Shown: positions 39,783 through 51,513 of the stretch, in pieces
Position numbering within the stretch: position 1 is the first letter of the stretch
Layout of the letters: every line of letters starts with the position of its first letter
Made by a program: the position numbers and the translations under genes
Notes under the pieces: model-generated
Databases searched by the model: none
Seen by the model: the letters and a program-made list of their open reading frames with translations, nothing else
Told to the model about the DNA's origin: nothing
Assembly (NCBI GenBank): GCA_918807975.1
Contig: OU964928.1
Location: 20,015,323-20,079,322 of the forward strand
Direction: 5' to 3'
Source: Aplidium turbinatum
Lineage: Eukaryota; Chordata; Ascidiacea; Aplousobranchia; Polyclinidae
Length of the DNA: 64,000 nucleotides

Positions 39783-41112
39783 ATGAATATCCAATTTCAA
39801 ATTTCATTAAAAAAATGCAATTTTCGAAAAGCAGCTCCCAGCGTAAATGCTTTTCTTTACCGGTATAAGGTCATACTAGATTGGCTTGACACGGCATCGA
39901 AAGAAGATGGCATGGATGCTGTCACTCGAAACAATGCCACTAGCCATGTTTTATCCATGGAGAGTTTCGACGTTTACTTTTCCTTGCGTGTCCTGCAAAA
40001 GCTTTTGCTTATTTTAAGCCCTGTACATATCGCTGTTCAGAAACGTGGGATCAATGTCGGAAAGGTACGTGAATTACTGGAAGCCGTATCATCAACGGTT
40101 TCTTGGAATGCAGCAACATAAAGTGAGGCATCTGCGTTGTTCGAAGCATGTAAAAAATCAGCTGTTGATATGGGTTTGCAGTTGCCATCTTTGCCGCGTG
40201 GCCGTGGTGGACGTACTGCAAGATCTTTTGATGACCCGCAACCGTTTTTTTTTTTTTTTTTCTACCGTAAATGCTTACTCCCAAAGCATTTATTTAGACG
40301 TATTTAAACAGTGTTCTTCTTCACTTTTGTCACATTATTCACAGCAGGACATGAAAACGATAATGACATGGAAACAGTTCTGCTTTCCAAGGATCAAGCA
40401 TCGGAAGAGAACAGAGCTGCTTTTGAAAATGTCGCTGCCACATATAAAGATGACATAAACCCAACATTTCTGCGTCTGGAATTGCAACAGCTGGAAAGTT
40501 TTCAACAGCAAAAACAGATTTTTGTTTCAATTATGTCGCAACTGCTTGATCTATTTGCAAGCAATGAAACAATTTCATTAATGCTTCCAAACGTGGTCTG
40601 CATTGTGAAAATATACTTATCGTTGCCTTCCACCACCTGCGAGGCGGAGCGATCGTTTAGTGCACTCAGGCGCAGGCCCGGATTTAGGGGGGGGCAGAGG
40701 GGGCAGGTGCCCCGGGCCCCCGATTTTTGAAGGGCCCCCCTACGTGGAAAAAATGTGATTTTGTGTTATTTTTTCTTCCTTTCAGCCTTTGAAGTTTCTG
40801 CAAAATGCTGTGCAGTGCTGGATTGATGCTACTGTAGACGCAGAGGTGATTTTTCGCGCCATAGGCGCGAAAATTTTTTTTGCAAGGGGGCCCCCCGATC
40901 TAAAAGTGCCCCGGGCCCCCCATCAGCTAAATCCGGCTCTGCTCAGGCGCATAAAAACCTACTTGCGATCTACCATGACGCAACAGCGATTGAACCACGT
41001 CCTAATTTTAAATGTTTATCAAGCTGAAGCTTCACGGTTACAACTTGACCAGTTGATTAACAGTTGGATTGACAGAGCTGCTGTTCGCAAAAATACTTTT
41101 GCCAAATGTTAA
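39783..41112 (+). pseudogene. hAT transposase, frameshifted and MITE-interrupted
   Basis: Pieces in different frames read in order: VHIAVQKRGINVGKVRELLE (about 40024-40085), then SEASALFEACKKSAVDMG (next frame, about 40120-40175). Next comes PTFLRLELQQLESFQQQKQ to YLSLPSTTCEAERSFSALRR (about 40462-40672). After the MITE follows RRIKTYLRSTMTQQRLNHV to the end at 41112. The S-x-P-S-x-x-C-E-R-x-F-S-like stretch is the hAT C-terminal dimerisation domain. There are at least two frameshifts, a T-run of about 16 (40245-40261), and the MITE; it cannot encode an enzyme. Confidence 0.8.
40673..40941. mobile_element. hAT-type MITE inside the transposase (269 bp)
   Basis: Ends CAGGCCCGGATTTAG and CTAAATCCGGCTCTG are inverted, and the 8-bp duplication CTCAGGCG is exact (40665-40672, 40942-40949). 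The body is GC-rich with GGGGGCCC-type arms. Removing it restores continuity of the transposase dimerisation region, which fixes the boundaries. Confidence 0.92.
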
Positions 41113-41343
41113 GTGTCAGAGCAGCAACGTAACAATAAAATTCACGACATACTTCTTGTGCTTTGTTTTAAAGTTGCTTTGTAAATTATCGAGCTACAAA
41201 CCAGGTGTGAAAAGACAATAGCATCTACGAAACACGCTTAGTAAAAATCAAACAAAAACATGCAGTTTGGAAATTTTTAGGTTGCCATATTGTGCTATCC
41301 GCCACCCCGTGCAAAAATAAAAGTCGGCGCCTATGTCTTCAAC

Positions 41344-41800
41344 AGTTTAGTTTTTTCCGCGTTTTTGAAAGTTGATTGCAAGATTTTAGCTCTCTAAGTC
41401 CGTTGTTTCGTTTACGTGTTTTCTGTTTTTCTTTTTCGTTTTTTCTGCGTTGGTACAGTGTTTTTCCATTTCTTTGTTCTTACTAATTTTTCTTGCGATC
41501 TAACGTTCTTGGTGTGTTCTTACTACTGTACAGTATCTTTTTTATTGCATTTTCACCGTGTTATTTTGTTTATTGGTTTGTTTTCAGACTAACAAAGCCT
41601 TGATAGGTTATTCCTGGTAGTTTCGCATACTTGTAGGTCAGGTCACGCAGGCCACGTCAGGTCAGGTCACGCTTGTTTGTAGGTCACGCAGGCCAGGTTG
41701 CCGAGATTGGCAGAGTGAAGTTTTTCGATTGTTGAAATGTTGTTGTCGGGAATTATTAGGTGCCGCTGAATAGAGAGCAGTCCTGAAATGTGTTGCTCAA
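41344..41800. other. Right part of the 6.7-kb hAT, non-coding
   Basis: T-rich sequence followed at 41633-41698 by tandem GTAGGTCAGGTCACGCAGGCCA-like units. No gene recognised. Confidence 0.35.
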
Positions 41801-41873
41801 GTGCACACCTAAGAGCCGAACCAGCGCCGCTTAATCTTAAGTGGAGCGCATAACCACTGAGCTAACGGAGAGA
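41801..41873 (-). other. tRNA-like segment (pseudogene or SINE head)
   Basis: On the minus strand TCCGTTAGCTCAGTGGTTATGC is a strong A box and D arm, and GCTGGTTCGGCTC a worn B box. The acceptor stem does not close, so it is not a working tRNA. It lies near the right end of the 6.7-kb hAT. Confidence 0.45.
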
Positions 41874-41996
41874 CAATTGACTTCTTATGGTGTGGTGCGG
41901 CCCTCGAGTCGATTTACAAGTGTTCATTTGGCCCTCAGAGCAATTTGAGTTTGAGACTCTTGCTTTAAATCGTCTTTTGTTGGGCACATATCATAT

Positions 41997-42565
41997 TGGT
42001 CACAGCGGTAAACCATAATCTCTTCGTGGGAAAATTGTAACATAAGATTCCCAAATCCGTTCGTCTGCATGCAATGACCCAAAGGAACACACACTTGAAC
42101 TTCTTTTCAAAAAGTGTATTTCTGTAAAAATTAGCCCACGGCTACCGAAAACGAGGGGGTGCAACGCGTACACCACTGAAAACTGTCACTACAGAACAGA
42201 TTACTTGGATAAAAGACGGAACCTTTGTCCAGCTAGCAAGCACTAAGCCAACAGTTAAATGTGCGGCCAACTTTCAAACAATCATTTTACGAATGACCAG
42301 AATAGATAGCAATATCTCAAATTCACGTATGCAGTACTGTGACGCAATAATGAAAGACAATTATGAAGTCATTCCAACAGGTGTTTAAAGCTGATGTAAT
42401 ATTTCCTGTTTAAACAGGCCCAAACAGGCCCAAACAGGTTTGACACAATTCTTATGAACGCTGGTGCAATTTTGGCTCATGTTTTAGGAATTTCCATGAC
42501 GTAATATTCAGTAGACTTAAACGGTTTTTATACGACGTTTGAATTGGTGAAAATTGTCGGGAACA
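41997..42565 (-). repeat. BEL/Pao 3' LTR of copy 2
   Basis: 569-bp LTR, TGGTCACAGCGG...GGGAACA. It contains a short tandem CAAACAGGCC repeat that makes it longer than the 545-bp LTRs of copy 1. Confidence 0.93.
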
Positions 42566-42874
42566 TAGCGGCCCCTAGTTATGACAGTCTGACATGGCAT
42601 AACTAAAAAAGAAATGACGACAATTGTGAGCCAATGAATAAAAACACACCATACACAAATTGTTTGAATCACTCACGTTTAAGTTAATACGTAAATACAA
42701 AGGGCATGCAAAGAATGAACAACAATACGGAATAATACACGACGATACATGAAATTGGTACCATAGGTACACGCTAAAATGACGCTATATACAATAGTTG
42801 CGATAATAACCGACTGTTCCGGGCTCAGACAAGGGTCGGCCACCGCAGACAAAACCAGGCTCAAACCCTAACAC

Positions 42875-45800
42875 TTAGGTGTTCTTTACGGGGGCGAGGC
42901 ACGAAATATCCCTCAACACGTAGTCTACTTTCACTTTCCCCGTACTCTCATCATAGTTGCAGACGGCAACTTTGGCTCTACGAACCACAGGCTTCCCTTT
43001 CCTAATTTGTGGAACTACCTCATGCACCCTCCCAAGTTGATACTTCCCACGTTTACCAATGTCTTGGAGAGAACCTACCACTACAAGTTGACCAGGCTCC
43101 AAATTCTCGGCCATTTTTAGCCATTTTTTCCGGCCCTGAAGACCTGGCAAGTAAAAATCGATCCATTTACTCCAAAACTGCTGAGAAAGTGACAAATTGA
43201 ACCGATAATCCCTTCTTAATTGGTCACGATCATGTGGTTGCCCAACAGCACAGTATGGGTCTAAGTATGGGGTCAAAAGTGAGGCAGGGGTGATGACAGT
43301 AAAATCCCTAGGGTCGTCACTCAAAGGTACCAAAGGGCGTTCGTTCACGATCCGAACGGCACTACTGGTGTACGTAAGCAGTTCAATAAAACTGGGCTTA
43401 CGTATTGAAGAGTCCAAAATGTGAAAAAATGCAATTTTAAATTGTTTTACCATTGCTTCCCAGGCGCCACCTTGCGCCGGAGCATATGGAGGTATAAATA
43501 CCCAGTTTATCTCTCTCTGTCTCAGGGCGTTGTGAAATTCAGCTGATTCTATCAACTCGGGTAACTTCTTAGATGCTGCCTGAAAGGTACTTCCATTATC
43601 GGAATAGATAGCATTAACCTGCCCACGTAAATCTGTAAACCTAGTAAAGGCAAGTAAAAAATCACTCAGCGACAATGACGTAACCAGCTCAACATGAATA
43701 GCGCGAGATGCCATACATGTGAATAAGAGTCCCCAAGCTTTTTTGTGACTCCTACCTTCAGCAAAGGTCAATGGTCCAAGATAGTCCAAGCCGCAATCAA
43801 AAAAGGGTTTCCTATGGGCAGTTGTGCGAGACAAAGGTAAATCAGACATGAGCTGCCTTATAGGCCGAGCTTTCTCAATCGCACATACACCACAATCATT
43901 AAGATACCTCTTCACGGAAGCATTACCATTAGCGATCCAAAACTTCTGTCGCGTAGACAACAAAGTGTGCTGTACTCCACAGTGCGCATTTCGATTATGA
44001 TGCGACAGTACAACAAGCCTAGTGAAGGGGTGTTTCGAAGGCAAAACAATCGGATGCTTTGCTTCTAGAGAAATCTCGGGAGAATTACTTAAGCGCCCTT
44101 CAATGCGGATTACACCAGCATCATCTACACAAGGTCTGTACTTTTTAAGTGAACGCAATCCTTTCAAGCGTTCCTTCTCACGTTGCGAAGCGCCAACACT
44201 ACCCCGCTTTATCACTTCCTCAAGTGCATCCGGCGATCGTTTGGTCATTAAATGTAACACATCGCCATACACGCTTTTCTGAACAAACTTCACAGTTAAG
44301 TCTAAGGCTCTATTAAGATAAGAGGCATCCAGTTTTGGCTTCATAAAGCTACGCTTTTTCGTTTTACAGCACAAAAATTCAACAAAAGCAACCAAATAAG
44401 CAATTCTCTTTTTCATAACATACAAAGAAGGTGCGGCCTCGATCAATCTGTGAAGGCCACCCTGTCCAACGTCAAGCGACCCCTCTTCGTCACGAAGATA
44501 TAGGCTATGGACAGGTACTGGAGTGGGGTTTTCTACAGATGGAATTTCTTCACACTGATAGAGAAGACTAGAACCATTTAACCACAACTCTCGAAACTCT
44601 TTCTTTGTAATAAGATTTGGCCTTGTGCCAACATCAGCTGGGTTCATATCGGTAGGGCAAAAACGCCAATCCTGGGCTCCAGACAACAATAAAATATGCT
44701 CAACTCGACGCGTAATAAACTTATTCAAACGTAAATCAGGGTTCTTAACCCACTGCAACACAGTCCGAGAATCACACCAAAAATACTTACTGCAGTCGGG
44801 CATCTTCAATGCCTCGTAGGCCTGCTTCACGAGTCTTGCTGTATTTAAAGCGGCAACAAGCTCTTTCCTAGCTATCGGCCAAGAAAACTGATTTTTTACA
44901 ACAATGGTAGATTTACCCAGAACGAAAGACACACTCGGAACTCCGTTAACCAGTCTACGTAAGTAAACAACAGAAGAGAAAGCTTGATTCGAAGCATCAC
45001 TAAACCCATGCAATTGATATGAAACAATATCATCAGGACTGCACACACCAGAGTTTGCAAAATACCATCTCGGTAACGAAAAATCCTTAAGCAGGTCCAA
45101 AGAGCGAAGCCACGACTCCCACTCTTTAACAAAGCTATCAGGGACCTCGGTGTCCCAATCAAACTTGTCTATCGCCAATTGCTGAAGTATAAGGCGTGCT
45201 TTTAGAAAAAATGGCGCTCCAAGGCCTAGCGGATCAAAATTTTGTCCAAGCTGACTGAGCATACTTCGGCGCGTGTGTTTAGCTAAGGGCTTTAAGGAAC
45301 ATGCGATACGCATCTCGTCAGACTCGGTTTGCCACACACAACCCAATGTCTTCGCTGATGGCAAAGTCATATTTTCAGTCTGAAAGTCAATGTCACGAAT
45401 CAAAGGTGAAAGCATCTCATTATCCAAATTTGACAAGACAATCATAGCCTCCTTGTTAGCACTCCACTTAACAAGTTTAAACCCACGGCTATCAAACAAA
45501 GCAATTGATTCATGAGTGATTTGCTGAGCTTCCTCTAAGCTATCAGCCGAAAATATAAAATCATCCATGTACATATTATCTGCAATATTGCAGAGAGTTA
45601 GTTCACCAGCACCGCTGGGGTTCTGCTCGACCATTTTCTTTATAGCCAAGCAAGCGATATATGGGCTACTCTTTATTCCCCAAGGGTGTACACAAAAACG
45701 AAATGGTACAATCTTTCCACTTTCAAGGTCATCATCTTCAAACCACAATATACGAAACAAATCCCTTTGCGACTCAGGTAACTTTATTTGAAAGAAGCAT

Positions 45801-48800
45801 TTAGTCACATCAGCCATGAGACCAAATCTACCAAGCCGAAATCTAGCCAAGACATCTACCAGAGGGTTTAACAAGTCAGGACCCGAAAACATTACATCAT
45901 TAACACAAGTTCCTCGAAATTCAGACTTGCCATCGTAAACAATGCGCTTTTTTAATTGTGACGTCACAAAGTATGGTAAATACCATTCAAATCCCTTGAC
46001 ATTTCCTGCTTCACCAGCACGCTCAATATAGCCATTAGATTTAAGATCTTTCATGGTGTCAGTAAGGAAATCACGAAGTTCAGGTTGTTTTAAAGCCTTC
46101 TTTCTTAAAGCAGCAGCTCTATCTGACGCCAACACGAAATTGTTAGGTAGATCAATATCTTCCTTCAACGGAACAGGTATCTCAAATCGACCATCTTTCA
46201 ACTCAATATTCGGCTCGACAAGTTCTCTAGCCAAAATATCATTGCGAGACAATTCACAGGTTTCATTTTGCAAAGTCAAATCCTGAATGACTTTATTCAG
46301 GTCTGCTATTTCCATATCACGAGACTCAATTTTACGCTGAAAGCCAGAGATGACATCCGACTCTGAAGACGTCTGCACTCTGCACACTTTAGCAACGCTT
46401 TCAACTAAGGGTGACTTACCACCACAAGCCAACCAACCGAGAGGAGTGAGTAAAGCATGCGGTTCACTGCGATTTTCACCAACACGTTCTTCTTTTGTCC
46501 ACATCAAATAAGCGTTGTCATTGCCAATCAGTACATCTACAGTACTACAATCATTCAAATGAAACATATTCACGTCATGAAAATGACGGAAACTACTTAA
46601 ATCCTGCTTATGTGGTAAAGTCTTAACATCGTCAGCCCAAGCTGGGTTAACCACCGAAGTTATATCACAAAACAGTTCATTCGTCTCTAACGACTGAATG
46701 TTGAGTTTAACAAGTTCAGCACAAGTAGGTTTCTGACCAGCCAGAGTATCCATTTTAAACGACGCTTTATCATACGGTTTAAGACCAAGTTCGCACACCA
46801 AGTCACTCGAAACAAAGGTCAACTGCGAACCAGGATCATGCTGACAATACACCAACTTCGATTTGCCAGTCATTGGATTCAAAACACGAGCAGCAGTAAC
46901 GCGGTTAAAGGCTGCTTTAACATTTCCAATCTTAACATTACGTACAGGAACTCTGGCACCAGCATCATCTTTCCCAACCGAATCCAGAGAATCACGTGAC
47001 GTCACATAAAAATCATGCAGAAGAAAATAGTGTTTCCTATCGTTGTTAGGCCCACACTGACGACAGTTGTTTGCATGATTACAGTCACTAACCATATGCT
47101 GGCGCAAACAATTCAAGCATTTTCCAGCTTTCACAATGACATCTCTCCGACCTTTAGGTGTCAAGCGCAAAAATTCTTTACAATTAGACAAAAAATGATA
47201 TTCAACTTGACCACGTGATGAACAACAAAAACATGCCGGTATGTCACTACGTCTGGCCACACCGCCGCGCGGTGCGCCAACAGCAGTCGAGTACTGCGAA
47301 CTCCCTGAAATCACATTATCATGGGGTTTTACCGACGTCTGCCTAACCGGACATGAAGGCAATTTTCCTTTGCCAAACTTTTTAAATTGCTGCGACTCAC
47401 CAGAATCGCCCATTAGCATAATGCTAAAATCAGTCGACTTGCGCGTTTCCTCTCGTACTACAAATTCAAACAAACTCTGAAAGGTAGGTTCCTCAGTGCT
47501 ACCATACTGATCACCTAAAAAGTCAAGATAACGCTGCTTAGCGTCAAACGGGAGTCGCTTAGCCAAATCCAAAACAAAACGTCCTTCTAATTTATCACGC
47601 TGACCATAAGCTTTCGCGTAAAGCAAACACTGCGACAATTCATCTTTAAACTCTTTCAAATCACTGGAAGAGATAGAAGTCAATTTGCTACCATAGCGAT
47701 ACTTTCTAATTTCTGGTTCTGCGAAAAGACCTCCACGAACTCCAAAACGTTGGGACAAGCGAGCTAACGACATTTCTATCCTGTCTTCCTCTGACAAGCC
47801 AGGAGTGTCAGAAACCAAATTAGCAATCGTTTGTGCAGCTGTTCTAACACAAGCTGCTTGCAACAAAGTCAAACGAGTTCCCTTAAAGGGCGAAGCTGCC
47901 ATCAAGGTCATAACACGATTTTTAAAGAAGACAAATGGCATATTATTACCATCGTAACCAATCAAGGCCGCCTTATCGAAGAACGTCCTACTATTTTGGT
48001 ATTCAAAAAAGCAATCCTGCTGTTGAGAACTCGATTTAGCGGGAGAAGACAAGCTATATCCCTTAAGGGGCTGAGTGGGCTCAGTCACATGCACAGCCCG
48101 ATCACGATTCTTAAACACGTTAAAATCAGGAGACACGATACGCCTCTCACAACCACCCAAATTACGTGTAGCTGGGCGATCAGCAACTAGCGGCGCAGAA
48201 AACTTTGAAGGGGGCAAAGCATTACTGCTAATGGCGGCCCCGTGACCTGTACGCTCTGGGGGAGGAGATCGGTTATAATTCACAGACCTTGGCTCTACAG
48301 CCTTCGGAAGACCCTTAGCCGCGGCCCCGAGACCTCCTGAAACATCTTGAAAAGATGTGGATTGTACTGGTCCACTTACAGATTGAACAGGCGTCTGGAA
48401 AAGGTTAGGTAAATTAAACTGTGATTGATGTTCACTTCTGGAATGCCTAGAAGAGCCCTTCCTAGAGCTACGCCGGGAGCCCAACTCAGAACGATATTCA
48501 GCTAAAACTACCTCTTTACGTTGTTCGGCCCTCAACTGAGCGTCTTTGAGTGCGAACTTAGCAGCTCTCGCTTCGGCCTCAGCTCTCGCGATGGCCTCAG
48601 CTCGTATGGCCTCAGCTCTCGCGGCGGCCTCAGCAGCTCTTGCTTCGGCCTCAGCTCTCGCGGCGGCCTCAGCAGCTCTCGCTTCGGCCTCAGCTTGGAT
48701 CTGGAGCTCCTCTCGTCTTAACTGTAGGTTAATTTGTGCAACTATCCGTGACGAGCTCTCAGACATCCTAGTGCTTACATTTGAGGCGCTATCCTCAGGA

Positions 48801-49238
48801 TGTATGTCAGCATCCAACCTATCTGACAACTCACTTTCTTTTTGTTCGAAGTTATTTTTTAACGAGTTAAATTCGGGATCCACCCTATCACGATAGTTCT
48901 GCCAAGATTGCAGAGTTAACAATTTTACTCAAAAGAGCATGGAAATGCCGTAATTCCTCTTCTAAAGTAGATAAGTTAGATCGAAAAATTAACAGTTCCT
49001 GCTTATCACTCAAAGAACCTAGGGCTACAGAAAGTTTCCCAATTTGAGTCAAAATATCCCGTCTAAGATGCCGGGCCTCTCGAACTGACTTAGCCTCATC
49101 GTTAATGGGTCCCTCCCCAGAATGGCCTGCCCGACCGCAAAGAACATCATCAGGCTTAAACTCAGTCGAGTCGACGGCGGTCGAGTCCCTGTCACCACCG
49201 AGTGTAGACATATTAAATGTTAGGGCTAAATTTAACAA
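42875..49238 (-). pseudogene. BEL/Pao gag-pol coding region
   Basis: Order from the N-terminus: polar head; Ala/Arg/Glu coiled-coil repeats; gag body; Cys/His-rich zinc region (CFCCSSRG, CLNCLRQHMV, CRQCG); retropepsin-like DPGSQ; reverse transcriptase with ADVTKCFFQIKL and the YMDDF active site; RNase H; and integrase. The integrase has a His/Cys zinc head (HHNRNAHCG...CGVCAIEKARP) and a DDE core (FFDCGLDYLGP, YSDNGSTF, PPYAPAQGGAWE). A C-terminal domain is shared by BEL/Pao elements. These enzymes copy RNA to DNA and insert it. A fossil copy that looks close to complete, with about one break. Confidence 0.92.
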
Positions 49239-49664
49239 TTAAAAAATTAAGTTACACAAACACACAAATTACAGTAGTTATAAAAAACTTAACTGCAAAG
49301 ACCGTAAAAATACAAAAAAGAATTTAAATGCACGATACCGTAGCTGTACGAGTATGTGAAGTCCAAACGTCCACAAAACTTGCTTGGATTCTTCCACTTG
49401 AATCTTCAAGCACAGATGGATTGCCTTTAATCTTCTTTCTTGCCAATAAATGTCAAAGTTATTTTTCTTCTGTACCAAACTGAGAAGAAATGTCTTTACT
49501 TTTCTTTACTTCTTTAGACTACCAACCAATAAGATCTTCTTTTATTATTTCTTTGCTTCTAAGTGCTTCTTGGCCTACCAACTAACTAACTTCGTCTTTT
49601 ATTTTTTTATGTTTTAATTTCTTCTTGACCTACCAACTGACAAGAACCCGTCTTTTATTTTTTA

Positions 49665-50233
49665 TGGTCACAGCGGTAAACCATAATCTCTTCGTGGGAA
49701 AATTGTAACATAAGATTCCCAAATCCGTTCGTCTGCATGCAATGACCCAAAGGAACACACACTTGAACTTCTTTTCAAAAAGTGTATTTCTGTAAAAATT
49801 AGCCCACGGCTACCGAAAACGAGGGGGTGCAACGCGTACACCACTGAAAACTGTCACTACAGAACAGATTACTTGGATAAAAGACGGAACCTTTGTCCAG
49901 CTAGCAAGCACTAAGCCAACAGTTAAATGTGCGGCCAACTTTCAAACAATCATTTTACGAATGACCAGAATAGATAGCAATATCTCAAATTCACGTATGC
50001 AGTACTGTGACGCAATAATGAAAGACAATTATGAAGTCATTCCAACAGGTGTTTAAAGCTGATGTAATATTTCCTGTTTAAACAGGCCAAAACAGGCCCA
50101 AACAGGTTTGACACAATTCTTATGAACGCTGGTGCAATTTTGGCTCATGTTTTAGGAATTTCCATGACGTAATATTCAGTAGACTTGAACGGTTTTTATA
50201 TGACGTTTGATTTGGTGAAAATTGTCGGGAACA
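49665..50233 (-). repeat. BEL/Pao 5' LTR of copy 2
   Basis: 569-bp LTR nearly identical to 41997-42565, followed by the TSD CATAT. The leader inside it has units related to the 99-bp repeat of copy 3. Confidence 0.93.
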
Positions 50234-50339
50234 CATATTAACAACTGGCAGACTGGCTTAATGTTAATAGTTGCCACTAACTACTTTGTACAGTACGAGT
50301 TCTAAAAAAATGCCTCAATCTAGGAAGTAAAATTCAATT

Positions 50340-50478
50340 TTAAAGTGATCTTGATCTTATTGTTCTTCAAGATCAAGATCACACAAAAAAAAGTGATCGT
50401 AGATCAAGATCACTAAAAAAAAAGTGATCTTGAAGATCAAGATCACGATCTTGATCTTCAAGATCACGCCCATCTCTG
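50340..50478. repeat. GATCTTGAAGATCAAGATC repeats at hAT right end
   Basis: Self-complementary GATCTTGAAGATCAAGATC units crowd the last 140 bp of the 16-kb hAT, as they do at 34320-34425 at its left end. They may be subterminal transposase sites; that is inference. Confidence 0.7.
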
Positions 50479-50486
50479 CCTACATG

Positions 50487-50670
50487 TAGGTCGTCAAGGT
50501 TTTCCTGTCACCCAACAAGCACGCTCTAATAAATTTGTTCTGAATTACTTCTACCTTGTGTACTGATGGTATGTTGGCCCTACCCCAATTAATTATTGAA
50601 TATTGAAGATTTGATCGAAATGATGAAAAGTAGGCTATATTTACCGTAATGTGGATAATGGGACATAGCA
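50487..50670 (-). pseudogene. LINE ORF2 middle piece
   Basis: Minus-strand frame with SNLQYSIINWGRA and VEVIQNKFIRACL, matching the L-x-Y-x-I-x-x-W-G ... L-Q-x-K-x-I-R segment of CR1/Jockey LINE ORF2 downstream of the reverse transcriptase. It belongs to the same element as 51514-51730 (upstream) and 34159-34299 (downstream). A frame change is needed at the hAT insertion point, so the LINE is also decayed. Confidence 0.65.
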
Positions 50671-50685
50671 TCTGATTTTGTAAGC

Positions 50686-51513
50686 AATGGAGGGTGGGGT
50701 AAGATGAGCACCTTTTTGCTTAAGTCGCTTTTACAAAAGAACGGTTTGTTTTGGAAAATTTTAATTGGGTGAACTTAAAGCACTAGTGAATCAGCTACAT
50801 TTTAGATTGAGTTTTATCACCTTTCGATTTTTATATTGATACTTATTCGCGTGTTGCTCAACTTACCCCGGCATAATTGTATGGGGTAAATTGAGCAATG
50901 ACGTGGGGTAAGTTGAGCAATTCGATTAAGTTGAAGCATTCACCTGTCAGTTTGTTTGTATAATTGCGAGGCATTATGCTTCACAACACAACACTGTTTT
51001 TTTATCCAATACGAACCTAAAAAGACACAAATTCAACAGTTCAAACATTAAATAAGCTAAGGCTATTTCTTTTGGGGTAAGTTGAGCAACTGCTCCAACA
51101 TACAGTACTTCAACTAGCATTGCACACTTTACCCCATCCTGATTTTTGTAACAAAATTACAAATATTTAAAAAACTACAAGACTAACCAACCTGAACGTT
51201 TTATTGAATATCCTCACACTTTATGCTTACCAATACAAAAAAACAGATTTGATTTACATAGTGTAACAAAAAAGTTATTCAGTTTTTGGCAAAAAAATAA
51301 AAAATTTTGAATTTTCGACATAAGCAATATAATCTGATATAACTGCGTGCCATTGTAAAATGCAATTCTCAGTGGACATAACAAATACATTGAATGAAGT
51401 GGCATTATGAGTGATAGATCCAGAATAAAAATAAAAAAATTCCGCTGACTCGTTTTTCCAAAAACAGGGGTTGCTCATCTTACCCCATTGCACACTTTAC
51501 CCCAGTCTCCCCC
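50686..51513. mobile_element. MITE-like element with GGGGTAAGTTGAGCA repeats
   Basis: Both ends carry GGGGTAAGATGAGCA in inverse orientation (left about 50696, right about 51472-51486). The right end continues to GCACACTTTACCCCAGTCTCCCCC. GGGGTAAGTTGAGCA and GGGGTAAATTGAGCA recur inside at about 50865-50920 and 51075. It interrupts the minus-strand LINE. The left terminus and target duplication are not clear, and there is no transposase frame. Confidence 0.65.

Larger units (their letters stand above)
39277..41335 (+). mobile_element. hAT element with decayed transposase (2.06 kb)
   Basis: Inverted ends CACTGGCGCCGACTT and CATAGGCGCCGACTT are flanked by an exact 8-bp repeat TCTTCAAC (39269-39276, 41336-41343). 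ACGGGGTGG/CCACCCCGT motifs lie near both ends. It carries a plus-strand transposase in pieces (39783-41112) and a 269-bp MITE inside that gene. Confidence 0.88.
35251..41962. mobile_element. hAT element nested in the composite (6.7 kb)
   Basis: The ends CAAGGGTCTCAAAC and GTTTGAGACTCTTG are inverted, and the flanking 8-bp repeat CTTTAAAT is exact (35243-35250, 41963-41970). GC-rich GCGGCCCGC motifs lie just inside both ends. It contains a foldback element (35441-39173) and another hAT (39277-41335). No transposase of its own is visible. It is non-autonomous, about 0.9 kb without its passengers. Confidence 0.85.
41997..50233 (-). mobile_element. BEL/Pao LTR element (copy 2), nearly whole
   Basis: The element is 8237 bp. 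LTRs of 569 bp (41997-42565, 49665-50233) differ at about 4 positions, and exact 5-bp duplications CATAT flank it (41992-41996, 50234-50238). The internal region carries one long gag-pol on the minus strand, with reverse transcriptase, RNase H and integrase in the BEL/Pao order and no env. It looks nearly whole, with about one break. LTR difference under 1 percent indicates a recent insertion. Confidence 0.95.
34308..50478. mobile_element. hAT-type composite, 16.2 kb with nested insertions
   Basis: The ends CAGAGATGGGCAAGATC and its inverse (GATCACGCCCATCTCTG) are the classic hAT terminus CAGAGATGGGC. They are followed inside by repeats of GATCTTGAAGATCAAGATC on both sides. The flanking 8-mers GCTACATG (34300-34307) and CCTACATG (50479-50486) differ at one base and interrupt a LINE frame, which supports a single insertion. 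No transposase of its own is seen. Without the nested hAT (35251-41962) and BEL (41997-50233) only about 1.2 kb is left, so it was a small non-autonomous element that later became a landing place. Confidence 0.78.

Noticed and set aside
41801-41873. A functional tRNA gene
   Set aside because: The A box is good but the B box is worn and the acceptor stem does not pair.
34308-50478. A single 16-kb autonomous transposon
   Set aside because: Almost all of its length is explained by later insertions with their own target duplications; no transposase belongs to it.
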